Source: Xestospongia muta
Taxonomy: Eukaryota; Porifera; Demospongiae; Haplosclerida; Petrosiidae
DNA: 64,000 bases
Reading direction: 5' to 3'
Assembly (NCBI GenBank): GCA_963693285.1
Contig: OY848918.1
Span: 7,319,156-7,383,155, forward strand
Below, piece after piece: positions 40,300 through 55,468 of the stretch. Made by a program: the position numbers and the translations under genes. The notes below the pieces were generated by a model. It had not been told where the DNA came from, did not search any database, and saw nothing but the letters and a program-made list of their open reading frames with translations. Each line of letters opens with the position of its first letter. The first letter of the stretch is position 1.

Positions 40300-42450
40300 A
40301 ATCCTCCGAGTTCTTTAGGAGTATAAAATACCATGGGTGGGAAAGGAAAGGGTATTTCAGAGTTTAGACCAATCTTGATATGAGTTTGAATCTAGTGGGT
40401 GGAGTCATGATATCTTGTCAAACTGGTTGGACTAGTTTACTAACCTTGTTTTCACACATTTAACTAGCAGATCTAATATTTCCTGAGTATTAACAACAAC
40501 CTCTCTAAAGTAAGTTCAATAAAAGCAGTGTTCCACTTGTTAATAATCTACATATGTATTAATACATTATATATGATATATATTTTTATATAGGTAGTAT
40601 TAATGATGAGCTCAGTGTGCAGTGAAATGTAATCAGTATGGGGGTGTGGTCATTGTATGTCACACCTCTCATAGACTTGAGACAAATATCACAGCTCACG
40701 GTAGTAGGTGTGGTCTAACCTTGGTAAATGTTGTTGATCTAGATGCCATATGGATCTGTTAAACATGATTATGAAAACAATACATTGACTCGTCATCTAC
40801 TCTAAGGAAACATTGAACAGTAAGTTTCTTGGTAACCTAGGTAATTAAAGATGGGTGTGGTCAATTAAAGTAATAATAATATTCATAGCACTATACCTCA
40901 TTTTGTAAGTTCCACAAAATCATCTTTGTGTGTAAATTCTTCATACATCATACAACACTTTAATAATATACGTACTTCAAGTCTTCCCATATTGAACAAG
41001 TTAAGATTTTCTTTACTAATATACATCAATACAAAACTGTTCTCCTATTGTCTTCTAGTAATAGAATGTGGAAGATGGTTTTTGATCTCCCGAAATACAG
41101 CACAACCCCTAATGTGAAGAGAAAACAGAAAACATTTAATTAATCTTTTATTAGATAGAAACATCCTCATTGACTTACAAGTTGACATCATGTTTCATTA
41201 GTCTTATTCTAGCATCACTAACTCAACATTTTTTATTACTATTAGCAACAAAGTTCTTGTTGTTAGAATCAGGATGTTCTATTAAGATATTGCTGGATTA
41301 AATCATTGGCTTCATTATCTGAAAATATATATTATCACATGAATATCACATGATAGTCACATGATCTCATACCTAAGAACATGTGTATTATATCAATATA
41401 TTGAGCATACAAATGTATAGGATAACTGGTCTCTGTATCAACATAAGTGAGGAAATTATTTGGCATTCGAGGAAGACCAGCCATTTCACTAGCTCATTAT
41501 AGACTCAGTACTAACAGATCAAGTACTAAACCATTATATTGAACAATGAAGGAAGCAAACTGGAGTCCTCTAATAATACCATAAGAGTTAGTATGGTTCG
41601 TATCCTATAGAGGATGTAATATAGTGGGTGGAGTTCTATTATATGTTCTACCTTGTAGCTAATGACCATGTTGTTTTTACCTGTCATATAGTCTGCAATA
41701 TTGTGATCAACAATTAAACAAAGTAATCGATTTAATAATGTCAGATCAATCTTCTCATAGAGTTTCTCAGATGATGACTCCATTATTATATTACATTACA
41801 TTCTCCTTCACCAGTATAATGGCAGTATTCCAAACATCTTGAAGATTATTGATACCTGAGAGAAAAAGAGATAAGAATAAACTTACTTTCTCCTCTCTTA
41901 CCTTGACACCATTGGTAGACTAGTAGAGGAGGAGGTTCAGTGTCTGATGGTTTAATCTAGGGAAGAAACAGTCATTGACTCATTGTTTGTTGGCCTCATA
42001 TATACCACAGATATCGATCAAGGATTCATGATAGGCACCAGTTATTTTCTCTAATGATTCTACATCATAGACTGGTATCAGATGACTAAAGAGATCCATA
42101 AAGTCTATACCAAACTAGAAATAGGTGTAGTCAATTAATGAATAGGTGTGGCTAAGAACTGACTTCTTTGAGAGTTCTTCGCATTAGTTTGTTAATGAAG
42201 TATTTCACAACACAAGCGAAAGGTATTACTAAATCTGGACTTCTTTCTCTCTTTTGTAGTTGGTGTCCTAACTGGTTGTAAGTTAAAGTTGTAGTCCAAA
42301 TGTAAATAGTTGAGATTTCTATGATGAATCAATTGTTCAACATGTCGTAACCATGACAACAGACTTGAAGTCCTACCTCCACCAAATCAAGTTTTGTAGA
42401 CTGGAAAACTTGGTCTGTTTAAGTGACCGAAATAAATACCTAATAAACAA
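40300..42450 (-). pseudogene. PRP8 pseudogene segment, unit 2
   Basis: Copy of 34905-37060, including [17 protein letters not shown] (41526-41783). It shares the same internal deletion join, at about 42186. Only a few bases differ from unit 1. Confidence 0.75.
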
Positions 42451-43332
42451 TGACATCATGATGACATCATCAATACAGTAAGTGACCTTTTCTTCATTGC
42501 TATAGGTGGACGGTGTTTTAAAGCATTAAGAACAAATACTTTTAGTAATTTCTGATACAACACTCTCACTTTTACAGGTTATACGGGAGGACAATGTTCC
42601 TAGTATCACATCTTGACAAGAGGGACATCCAGTGCAAAGGGGAGTGGTGCCCATAGAAGGAATGCAGAGGAACAAATTACTTAATATTCATAACGGGCGT
42701 GGTCTCTCATTAATTATTATATGACATTTTTAATAATCAATTAATAATCAATTAATGTTGGTCACACGTGTGAAGGTGTGATGTAATTTCCCGCCAAATT
42801 TGTCATGAGTTTGTGCCGTGTGTTTGTCAAAATGAAGCATGATAGAGATGTCTTGAAAGTATAAAGTGACTCTATTTGCAAACTAATATTAGTGCACTAA
42901 CCCCCGTGGGTCTTCGTCGCTACGACTCGTCTCTTCGTTGGATCGACCCTCTTCGCTGGATTATCTTTTCATTCAGTTATGATCATTCTTTTCTTTTCTT
43001 TTCTGTTTTTTATTTAATTATTTTTTTTGTAAAATTTGTTTGGATCAGTCAGTTCGCTAATTGATTATTTCTCTTCGTTTCTACAGGACTCAATTTGGAA
43101 GCTCTTACTATGGGTTCTCTGATGTTTGACTGTTCTTAGTTCTCTGATGTTCTCTCATGTTTTGACTGTTCTCAGTTCTCTGGATGTAAAAGATGAGTTG
43201 CTCTCCTGCCTGATCTCTTCTGTCTTCTTCCTTCAAGCCTTCTTTCCTCTTCTTTTAATTTTTATTTTTATTTTATTTTGGGCTATCCAGCCTATACACT
43301 ATACACACATTCATACAAATCCTATTAATTAT

Positions 43333-43405
43333 CTCTCCCCTGCCGCCTGGCGGCCTAAAAAAAATTTTTTTTAAATATCCAAGGCCGCCAGGTGGCGGGG
43401 GAGAG
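43333..43405. repeat. GC-rich long hairpin, unit 2
   Basis: Copy of the hairpin at 37974. The arms are unchanged apart from the innermost pair (TAGG to AAGG), and the spacer is slightly shorter, so the stem has been kept. Confidence 0.85.
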
Positions 43406-43683
43406 CTCTGATCTTCTAGGATGCGTGTGTGTGCTGTGTGTGTGTGCAGGTTGGTGGTCCTTTTTCACTTCCTCTGTCTCTCTTCACTCCATTCATTGTC
43501 ACTATCAGTTCACAACTACTCTCTTTTACTCTCTTTTTCTCTCCCTACAGGAGCAGCACTGGTGAAAAAGGTGAGCTGTCTCTCCATCCATCCATCCACT
43601 TCTCATCCATTCTTTAGTAATCCAGTTGTTATTCTCTCTTTCTTCCTCTATGTTCTCAACTTGTGGACTGAATGGACTCTTGG

Positions 43684-44029
43684 GATCTCTCTATCTTCTC
43701 TTTTCTACAATTACTGGATTGGAGACCTTCACTGGACTTCTCGAGGAATCTCAACTACAGAGACTGTCTTATTTTTTTATCTTCTCTTTTCTACAATTAC
43801 TGGATTGGAGACCTTCACTGGACTTTTTGGGGACTCTCAACTACAGAGACTGTCTTATTTTTCTCTTCTCTTTTACTACAATTACTGGATTAGAGACCTT
43901 CACTGGACTTCTTGGGGACTCTCAACTACAGAGACTGTCTTACTTTTCTATCTTCTCTTTTCTACAATTACTGGATTGGAGACCTTCACTGGACTTCTTG
44001 GGGACTCTCAACTACAGAGACTGTCTTAT
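43684..44029 (+). repeat. 86-bp minisatellite, four copies
   Basis: Landmarks GGATT(G/A)GAG lie at 43716, 43802, 43887 and 43973. Two repeats more than in unit 1. The 209-residue frame across it (Ser/Phe/Leu-rich) exists only because the strand is pyrimidine-rich. Confidence 0.85.
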
Positions 44030-44450
44030 TTTTTATTTTTTTATTTTTAGTTTTCATTTTATTTTTTAATTTTTAGTTTTCATTATTTTCTTTACATGTT
44101 ATTTTAGATATTAAAATTTGTCTTTAAAAACATTTTCACTAAAATTTGTTTTAAGTTCATAAATTAAGTTATTTAACATTTCAACTTAGAAAAAAATTTC
44201 TTTTTTAACACTTAATGAACACCTACTTACCATTGTTGTTGTATATTATAATAGTTTTAAAAGAAAAAACAATGTTCTTTTTACCAAAAAATGAATATAA
44301 TATCTATTTTTTTTACAAAAAATTAATTTAAAATCCATTAAAGTGTTTTGCTTGTTAGGCGTGTGCTAATGATCGATATTTCCCGCCATAATGGTGGTCA
44401 CGCGTTTGCTGTTCCTCGCTAGGCGCGTGCTGACAATCATGCATGGCTTG

Positions 44451-45052
44451 TAGCCTCGTACCCAGGCTAAACGCCTGGTAACTACTGTTTGCGCATGCGT
44501 TTAATTTCCACAGATTTCTTGGAAAATAGTATACTCTAGGAATCCTCCGTCAACTATGACGTCAAAATTCCTTTAACCTCAATGTTAGATTAATTGTGAT
44601 GGCTACTTGTAGTACTGATAGAAACTAACTGTAAGCTCTAAAGAAGCTAGAAACCAGCTGTTTGAATGCCTTTAAGTCTGCAAGATATTTCTCAAGAGAA
44701 ACAATTCGAAGTTTGCACTTAATACAAATATATAAAGAGAGACCATGACCTCTCGAAATGATAACATCAAGCAAAGAAGTTATTCGAGAAACCCAGTTGT
44801 TTTGCATCCCAACAGCACTGAACAAGTTTGTCGCTCTTTTTGCTTCCACTAAATCACTGCATAACCGACAAACTCGACTAGCCATGCTTAAACTCGTGTA
44901 GTGAATGAAACGTCATCATTATAAACCCAGCCCATCGATTCGTCATTTAATTAAAAAAGTAGTAATTATGATGTCAACATGTTTCAATAATTACGCGCAT
45001 GCGCAAGCAGTAGTCACCAGGCGTTCTACTCTAACGCCTGGGTACGAGGCTA
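44451..45052. mobile_element. 602-bp TIR element carrying a ZAD-like ORF
   Basis: The ends TAGCCTCGTACCCAGG... and ...CCTGGGTACGAGGCTA are inverted repeats of about 50 bp, with an 8-bp gap in one arm and GCGCATGCG at the inner edge. The flanks GCATGGCTTG (44441-44450) and GCATGGCCTG (45053-45062) form a target duplication with one mismatch. Unit 1 has the uninterrupted site (CATGCATGGCCTGGTGACC, about 39073). The insertion therefore postdates the tandem duplication. The superfamily is unclear; a target duplication of 8-10 bp would suit MULE or hAT types. Confidence 0.85.
44625..44885 (-). CDS. ZAD-like zinc-finger ORF inside the TIR element
   Basis: An intact 86-codon frame, MASRVCRLCSDLVEAKR..., with a C-x2-C near the start and a second C-x2-C (YICIKCKL) about 45 residues later. 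This is the spacing of the zinc-finger-associated (ZAD) domain, a dimerising N-terminal module of C2H2 factors. Between the pairs it reads NLFSAVGMQNNWVSRI. No DNA-binding finger or transposase follows within the element. It may be a captured host exon, a short accessory protein, or an exon fragment spread by the element. The frame is uninterrupted although the element is small. Confidence 0.5.
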   Translation of the reverse strand: MASRVCRLCSDLVEAKRATNLFSAVGMQNNWVSRITSLLDVIISRGHGLSLYICIKCKLRIVSLEKYLADLKAFKQLVSSFFRAYS

Positions 45053-45359
45053 GCATGGCCTGGTGACCTGGTCAATGTGTACTCGTTAGTAATGAATTCT
45101 CTGGAGACTTTCTAGACTCTCGAGATCTTAACCTATTTTGATAGATTAATTTCTGTTTCAGTGTTTATTTTTAATTTCCAATTTTACTCTATATCATTGT
45201 TTTTTATACATTATAAAACTTGCCTTTATGTTAAAATTATACCAATATACAGTGAGGGCTATCCAGTTTCATGGTGCCTAAGTAACAGACAGGATCAAAA
45301 AAAAGACTGTAACAATATCTCTAAAGTGTTTTATATCTGATGATAGGTTCTATAATGTC

Positions 45360-45850
45360 GGATATCAGTATTCAATAGACATCCACAAAAGCTATGTTTG
45401 TGGCATGTAGATTGTGTCTGGAGAGGTGCCTTGAAATTTATCAGTGACAAAGAGCAAAGTATCAAGTCTACCATACTCTCCACACACTTCTTGACGAAAG
45501 ATGACAACAACTTTGAACTACTTTTCAATGAGTTTAAGACACGTACTGACAATAACGAGAGCACACAATGTTTCATTAAGTACTTCAAGCTAGAGTAAAG
45601 TCAACATAAACATCAGCTTGCTAGATGTTTATTTTAATTTACGGAAAAATAGCTGGTATCAACACCAACATGTATGTTGAAACATTCTATCAAATACTAA
45701 ACTATTTGTATATGAAAGGTAAAATCAATTGACATGTTGATAAATGTGTTTATCTGCTTATGAAAATAGCAATACTAAGATTTTGAAAGACAAATAAAAT
45801 TAGAGAAAGGGAAGACATCTTATCAAATAGGTCTCATTGACAACAGATAT
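45360..45850 (+). pseudogene. transposase-like remnant, unit 2
   Basis: Copy of 39425-39890 (WHVDCVWRGALKFISDKEQ, same breaks), following the 602-bp insertion. A spot about 125 bp upstream lacks roughly 60 bp that are present in unit 1. Confidence 0.45.
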
Positions 45851-46239
45851 TTATATACTACATAGCATAAAGCTTTCAATACAAACTATAACAGAAACTC
45901 AGTGGTATGAATGGTCAATTAACTCTATATTAAATCCAGAAAACCTTTAACCTTTAATGTCTTTGATTAATATAACAAATTAATAACTATTCACGTTAAA
46001 TTATCATAGTTCATATAATTATCATATATTACTATAACAATATCACTCAATATAATTATAACATTCAAATACTATCATAAAATTACCTCATCTTTTTTAA
46101 TATTGAAATATCCATATAAGGAAGTGACATTATCATGACAACAAAGTTATCATCACTTTGTGAAGCTCTATACAAATATAGGATTGTTATTTAATATAGA
46201 ATACTGCTAATATAATATCAGGTAATATAATACAATCCT

Positions 46240-49560
<3,321 letters not shown>

Positions 49561-49599
49561 TTTCCTATATGATAACAGAGTTATCATAACTTTGTGAAG

Positions 49600-50122
49600 C
49601 TCTACACAAATATAAAGATTTTTATTTAATATAGAGTACTACTAATATAATATGATGTAATGTAACACAAGATGATACATCAATATGGACTCATAATACA
49701 TTCTACCATGACCCTATGACTTTGTCAGTAGATAGAGCAAAAAGAACAATTTTGACATATGCTATAGCTTAGATCAATTTTCTATGATATTCAAACCTAA
49801 ATGTAGAAAGTAACATTTCTCATGTCCAGATTGTCACATCATATTAGGGCCAGGCAGAATGTTCTATTGCAGCCAGACCTACCTAGAGGCCAGCGACAAA
49901 ACTAGTAATGGAGTGAACAAATCTAGTCAATTATCATTACAGAATACTGTGACATATCTTTTTATGGTATATTATGAGCACAAGGAGATTAAAATATCTG
50001 CTGAGACCAATAAATATCCATTTTGAAAGTGTTGGGGAGTAGATGCATTACGTATATAATCATTGCTATAAAATATGTCTCAATGAAATATAAAAATATA
50101 AACTATGATGACAAACAAATTA

Positions 50123-50200
<78 letters not shown>

Positions 50201-50331
50201 ATACAACATACCTAAGTTATTAATACTTAGAGACATTAACAGCAAAATTCATATACAACAGCCATCTGCTGAAGTTCAAGTCCCGCCCTTACTTTATTAG
50301 TAATTTAGTATTCATAGTTATTAGTTCTATT
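49600..50331. other. spacer with a long (AT)n microsatellite
   Basis: No gene recognised. A pure (AT)n tract occupies about 50129-50197. The first receptor of the cluster starts at 50332. Confidence 0.7.
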
Positions 50332-52226
50332 ATGTATGTTCTCTTGACTCTACTTCTTTCTACTCAAGGTAATCTAACATATAATAACTGATATTGTTTC
50401 ATTTTCTTTGGTAAAAGTATTTTTAGTATGTTCTCAAGTTATATCTTATAACTGTCTTGATGAAATGTGTCCTTTGGAGAATGCTGAGTTGATATGTCAT
50501 CTCATGGGAAATGGTATGCGTTGGTATGCACCACCAGGCAATCAACTTGGAACAATTTTTGCTTCAGTTCAATCTACACACACTTTTACACAGTTAGGTT
50601 ATACTGGTACTTTTATTAATTATACCAGTGTGTCTGGAATGTGGACTATATTAAGTTTTACTGCTACTACTAATAAAAATGGAACAATAGTTCAATGTCA
50701 AGATATAAGTGTTGTGGGTTTACCATCAAATTGTACAATACTATTATCAGGTACATATACTGAACTACTATATATATATATATTATGGTTATCAACTATT
50801 ATTGTTTTAAGGTCCTCCAAGTGATGCTCCTAAAGGACTGGGTTTTACAGCTCTCACAAACACTTCAGTCACTCTCTACTGGTCACCTCCTACTCTTCAT
50901 CCTAACTGTATAGTTAACTACACTGTTGAGATCAGGACAACCAGTGATAATATATTGATCAGTAGTTTTAGTACTGGTAGTAATATCACCAGTATTAATG
51001 TATCTACTGGTCTCTCTCAGTCAGTAGAGTATCAGTACAGAGTAGTAGGGTCTGATGCTATCAATAGATTAGGACCCTATAGTCAATATACTATGTTCAC
51101 TCTGGATGGTAAGAACTATACTATAAACATAATATTACTATTCTTATAGTTCCCCATACAGTGTCACTAATCACTGATATTATAAATAATACTAATAACT
51201 TTATTATCTTCATTGCTTGGAAGGTATATATTACAAAAAAAACTTTTATTTCCTTTTTATTTTGTAGTCACCTCCTCTCTCCTCTCGTCCTCCTCTCTTG
51301 TATTACAAAGTCTATCACAACATATCAGGTTCACTAACTGTTAATATAACTACTGTTACTAATATTACATTGACTGGAGTACTAGCTGGATATACCTACA
51401 TTATAACAGTGGTACCAATTAATATACTAGGAGATGGATACCCTAATAAGACTATAGGTTATTTAAATATTATTATAAAGTCTGTTATGTTTACTTCTCA
51501 TACAGTTATTATTCCTAAAGAACCAGTTATTACTAGTGTTGTAATAACATCATTTAATGAAAGTAATCAATGTATTATTTATTAGTAAATGTACTAATAC
51601 TTTTCCCTTTTATTGCAGTTATCACAACAAGTGTTCTATTATGTATTAGTAAGTACAAATAATATTATAATATATAGTTTGTGATAAGTATAGAAACTAC
51701 AAGTTCATTGATCTCATCATTCACTCCAGCAAGTACAATATTTTTTATCTCAACTGGTAGGTCCTACATTTTAGCCAGTTTGATTAAATGATTAATGAGT
51801 TATTTCACAGACACTTACTTTAGCTCTTCAGTCATTCAATGTCCTACAGCTTCAACTGTTTGTACATGTCCAAGTAATTTATAGTCAAAAGTGTAAGTGT
51901 ACAATTATATTCCACTATAGCTAATGAAAACCAACAAACATCATATTTAGCAGGTAATTTATAACACAAACATGTTATATTACTGAATTGTTTACTTAAC
52001 AGTGAGTATACCAGTCAGTATGTTCCTCTCTTCCCTATTAACTGCTGTTATTACTACACTTATTTTCTTTCTCATTATGAGAAGGAGGAGCTATAATAAA
52101 GAGGTTCCACCCACTACTACTACCCAATTAGGTCCGATATATGATGATGTTAAGTTACCAGAGACCTCAGAACAGAAAGAGATCATTGAATTACAAGGAA
52201 ATACTGCTTATGGATATATTACTTAG
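50332..52226 (+). CDS. receptor R1: Ig-FN3-FN3-stalk-TM-tyrosine tail
   Basis: Eleven exons in phase: 50332-50368, 50427-50750, 50812-51108, 51150-51223, 51268-51457, 51506-51584, 51619-51648, 51689-51756, 51811-51873, 51921-51953, 52003-52226; 472 residues. Signal peptide MYVLLTLLLSTQ. Exon 2 is one Ig-like domain (CPLENAELICHL, a Trp, then VQCQDISV). Exon 3 is FN3-1 (TLYWSPPTLHPNCIVNYTVE). Exons 4-5 are FN3-2. Exons 6-10 are a Ser/Thr-rich stalk split into pieces of 30-79 bp. The last exon gives TM SSLLTAVITTLIFFLIM, a stop-transfer RRRS, then IYDDV and NTAYGYI. Both tyrosines sit in Yxx(V/I) settings suited to SH2 binding. The Ig exon is phase 1 on both sides. Probably a plasma-membrane recognition receptor; ligand unknown. 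Confidence 0.82.
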
Positions 52227-52448
52227 AATTTCTTAATTTGACACAATTTTTGTCATATACAGTATTGATGTTTTAGTTATCATAACTGCATTAAATGTTA
52301 TGAATATGTTCATAATGGATGGATGACTGAACTGTCAGCATTAGGTAGGTGGAGACTGATCCACCTACCTTATAATAACAAGACAATTATTGATGAATAA
52401 TAGAAGCTCTATATCACTTAGATATTATATCTTAGTTTTATTGGAAGT

Positions 52449-55036
52449 ATGAACATCAATTCCTACTGGCCATTCCTTCTTTTGAAATGTGTTGTTACAT
52501 GTATGTAAGTTACCAATGTTAGTTTTCTATTTTAAATGATCATTTTATTGTAGTATCATTTACAAGTCTTAATCAAACATCTCCATTATATTCTCCTGTG
52601 TGTCTTGGAGATACTATAGTATTCACTTGTATTGCTAATGGTACTGGATCAGCTGTATGGAGAGGAGATAAAGGAACAACACGTGTTTTATACAATAATA
52701 TACTGTCACAGGTTGTTGATAGCTTTACAGTAAGTGTTGTAGAGATAAATGGTACAACAGTAGTATCTACTGCTACTGTTAATGTCACATTATCATTGAA
52801 TGGATCTAGTGTTAGTTGTGGCAATGGAATTGATCCATCTTTAACAGAACACGTTGAAATTGCAGGTTAGTGAACTCATTAGCAAAGACTTTAATTAAAC
52901 CAGATCAATATTATAGGTCCACCAGATATAATCAATAATGTCACTATTATACCTGTTAGTAGTACATCAGCTATATTGAGTTGGTCTCCAGGATATTACT
53001 GTGTAGTGAACTATACTGTCACTGTACTCAGTAGTACTGACAATACAGATCAATATAATACAAGTGATAATACTACATCAATTGTTATAAACTTTATAAC
53101 AGGAGTACAATATTCATTTATTGTTATTGCAAGAGACAATGTTGGAAGAGTAGGACCTCCTAGTCAGTTATTAAACTATACTTGGGATGGTGAGATAAAT
53201 AAACAAATGTGTATTATATAATGTTATCTTTTATTAAAGTACCATCATTACAAGTTACAAACGTCACTTTGTTTCCAACCTCAAATAATGATACTGAAGT
53301 AATTTGGATAGTAAGATAATTTTAAAATAATAGTACTAACTAAATATCTCATTCCTATTTACAGACACTAGTTGACATATCTCATCCTCTTATTTTATAT
53401 TATATTGTGACAAATCCATTGATCAATACAGTTCTTAATACTACTAATACCAGTGTTATTATTACTGGACTAACTCCTGATCAATATTACAATATTAATA
53501 TCACAGCTGTTAATATCATTGGACCTGGTCCAGTATCTATAATAAATGGTAAATTATATATAATATTGTACTGATATAAAGCTTAATAAACTTCCTTATA
53601 TAGTAACAATACCACTAATAGTGACAAGTTCATCACCAGGTCAGTACATAACATTCTGTATTTCATTTCAATAAATATCCTCCATTGATTTTATGACATC
53701 AACACTTATAACACTTGGTATTAGTAGTTAGTTAATATATTTGTGTCTATTATGTCAATTACTTTGAAAATTTATTGATAATTATTAAATTATACGAAAT
53801 ATAAAATTGAATATATAATAAATGTTATTTATTTCAGGTACTAATACTTATTCATTATTAATATACAGTACTGTTATATCTACATTATCAACAAATGATA
53901 CTACTTGTGTGACTACCACATTGTCCACGTGTACAGGTATGTCAAATATAAGAGTAAAAAAACATTACTAATGAAGATATAGGGAAATTTTTTTCAATTT
54001 GATCATCATGATCAGGGACATTCCTCTATTGGCAGTGCTATCCGCTGCTTTAAATGTTAATAATAAGACCAACACCTACCTATTATTATAGTCATAAATT
54101 GAATACACACACAATTATATTAAAATAATGTAAAATCTATGAGGCTTTACATATCAAAGATTTTTTGTCAAAATAACTACTTTCATTTCTAAAGCTCTGA
54201 TAGATTATATATATGTATTTTATAAATACTTATAAAAGTAGATACTTCATTTTTATTGTGTTACCAAGATGATCAATGTGATTCTCTTTTTCAATTGAAA
54301 TATCCATGATCAGGGTCATCTCTACATATCCTATATGTTAACTATAAGACAAACATGTACCTATTACTATAGTTATAAATTAAATCTACTAGCACTGTAG
54401 TACCTACAATATCAGTGTCTATTATTTTACATTTTCTATGATAAATTCACAAACTTCAACTTCATTGATATCGTCGTTAATTCCAGCAAGTACTACATTA
54501 TTTCATTCAACTAGTATGTCCTTTATAGTTTAAATGTTTAGTTATCAATTTAACAGACACTGTCTTGACTTCTTCAATTATTCTTACACCTACTGTAACA
54601 AGTCTACCTACAGATAGACCTAGTGTGGTAAGTTATATATTACTACTGTTGTTTACTATCTCTCTTATGTCTAGTACTAAGTGATGGAGTTATTGCTGCT
54701 ATTATTGTTAGTATTGTTATCTTACTAGTACTGATAATAATTGTTATCTTAACTATTGTAGTAATCTTGATATATAAAGGTCAGTACTATATAGTAGTGT
54801 GTTGTACTATTACCACTGTATATGTGTGTGTCCTACTAGTGTCCAGTACTAAACAGAGTAGAGGTGAGACTAGTCCAGTGATAAAAGAGTTCTTCTCAGA
54901 AAAAAATGAAGCCTATGGTATAACTAAAGGATCAGTTGATCAGTCACCAATTGAAGTAACAGAGAATGTAGCATATAGTACAATGGAACAACAACCATCA
55001 CTTAATACTCCTCCAATTTATGAGAAAATAAATTAA
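52449..55036 (+). CDS. receptor R2: Ig-FN3-FN3-TM, different tail
   Basis: Best frame-consistent model: 52449-52500, 52554-52865, 52917-53189, 53240-53310, 53365-53548, 53604-53639, 53838-53936, 54675-54779, 54840-55036 (442 residues). Ig exon: SPVCLGDTIVFTC...VSCGNG. FN3-1 and FN3-2 follow the same exon plan as R1 but are diverged in sequence. A long TM helix (GVIAAIIVSIVILLVLIIIV) comes next. The tail has three tyrosine motifs: NEAYGI, NVAYST and PIYEKI. An exon-like piece at 54557-54627 has splice sites but would break the frame if included, and a stalk exon near 54445-54510 has lost its acceptor. The last 60-bp intron (54780-54839) is open in frame and could be retained. Confidence 0.72.
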
Positions 55037-55299
55037 GATAATAATAAAACAACTACTAATGTCTGTTAATTTATTTTTTTGTTTAAATACTGCATAGAGG
55101 ATATTAATTCTCAATTAACAAGAATATTTCTTGCTACAAGAGATGACAACTGTTCACTTTGGTAGGCTTTTAACAATTAAACTAATAGGTATTTCACTTA
55201 TAATCCCTTTTTAAGGTATACTGTGATGATTAGAAGCCAAAAAGTTGATCTCTTGTTCATGGCTTCAATTAAAGCCTTGAGTATTATTATTTTAACTGT

Positions 55300-55468
55300 A
55301 CTAATTTAATTAAGATCTTTCCAACATATACTGGTTGTATAAAATTATACTGCTATACTGTTAGAATACACATTTATACGTATGCAAGTTGTATAGTTAT
55401 TTATGAGCAATCACTACAATACACTATCTCATTAATGAACTCAACCCACAATTATAAGATTCCTCAAG
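55300..55468 (+). promoter_or_regulatory. conserved upstream block of R3
   Basis: About 165 bp directly before the R3 start are nearly identical to 62010-62173 before R5 (shared: TTTCCAACATATACTGGTT, TTAGAATACACATTTATACG, CTCAACCCACAA). Being shared by two non-adjacent paralogues, it probably holds the promoter and 5' leader. Confidence 0.45.

Noticed and set aside
43421..44069. 209-residue and 147-residue frames
   Set aside because: Created by the 86-bp minisatellite and pyrimidine bias; no domain, and the frames differ between the two units.
50023..50223. Ile-Tyr repeat frame
   Set aside because: Translation of the (AT)n microsatellite.
52130..52145. IYDDV as a strict ITIM
   Set aside because: The -2 position is Pro, not I/V/L/S, so it is only called a Yxx(V) motif.
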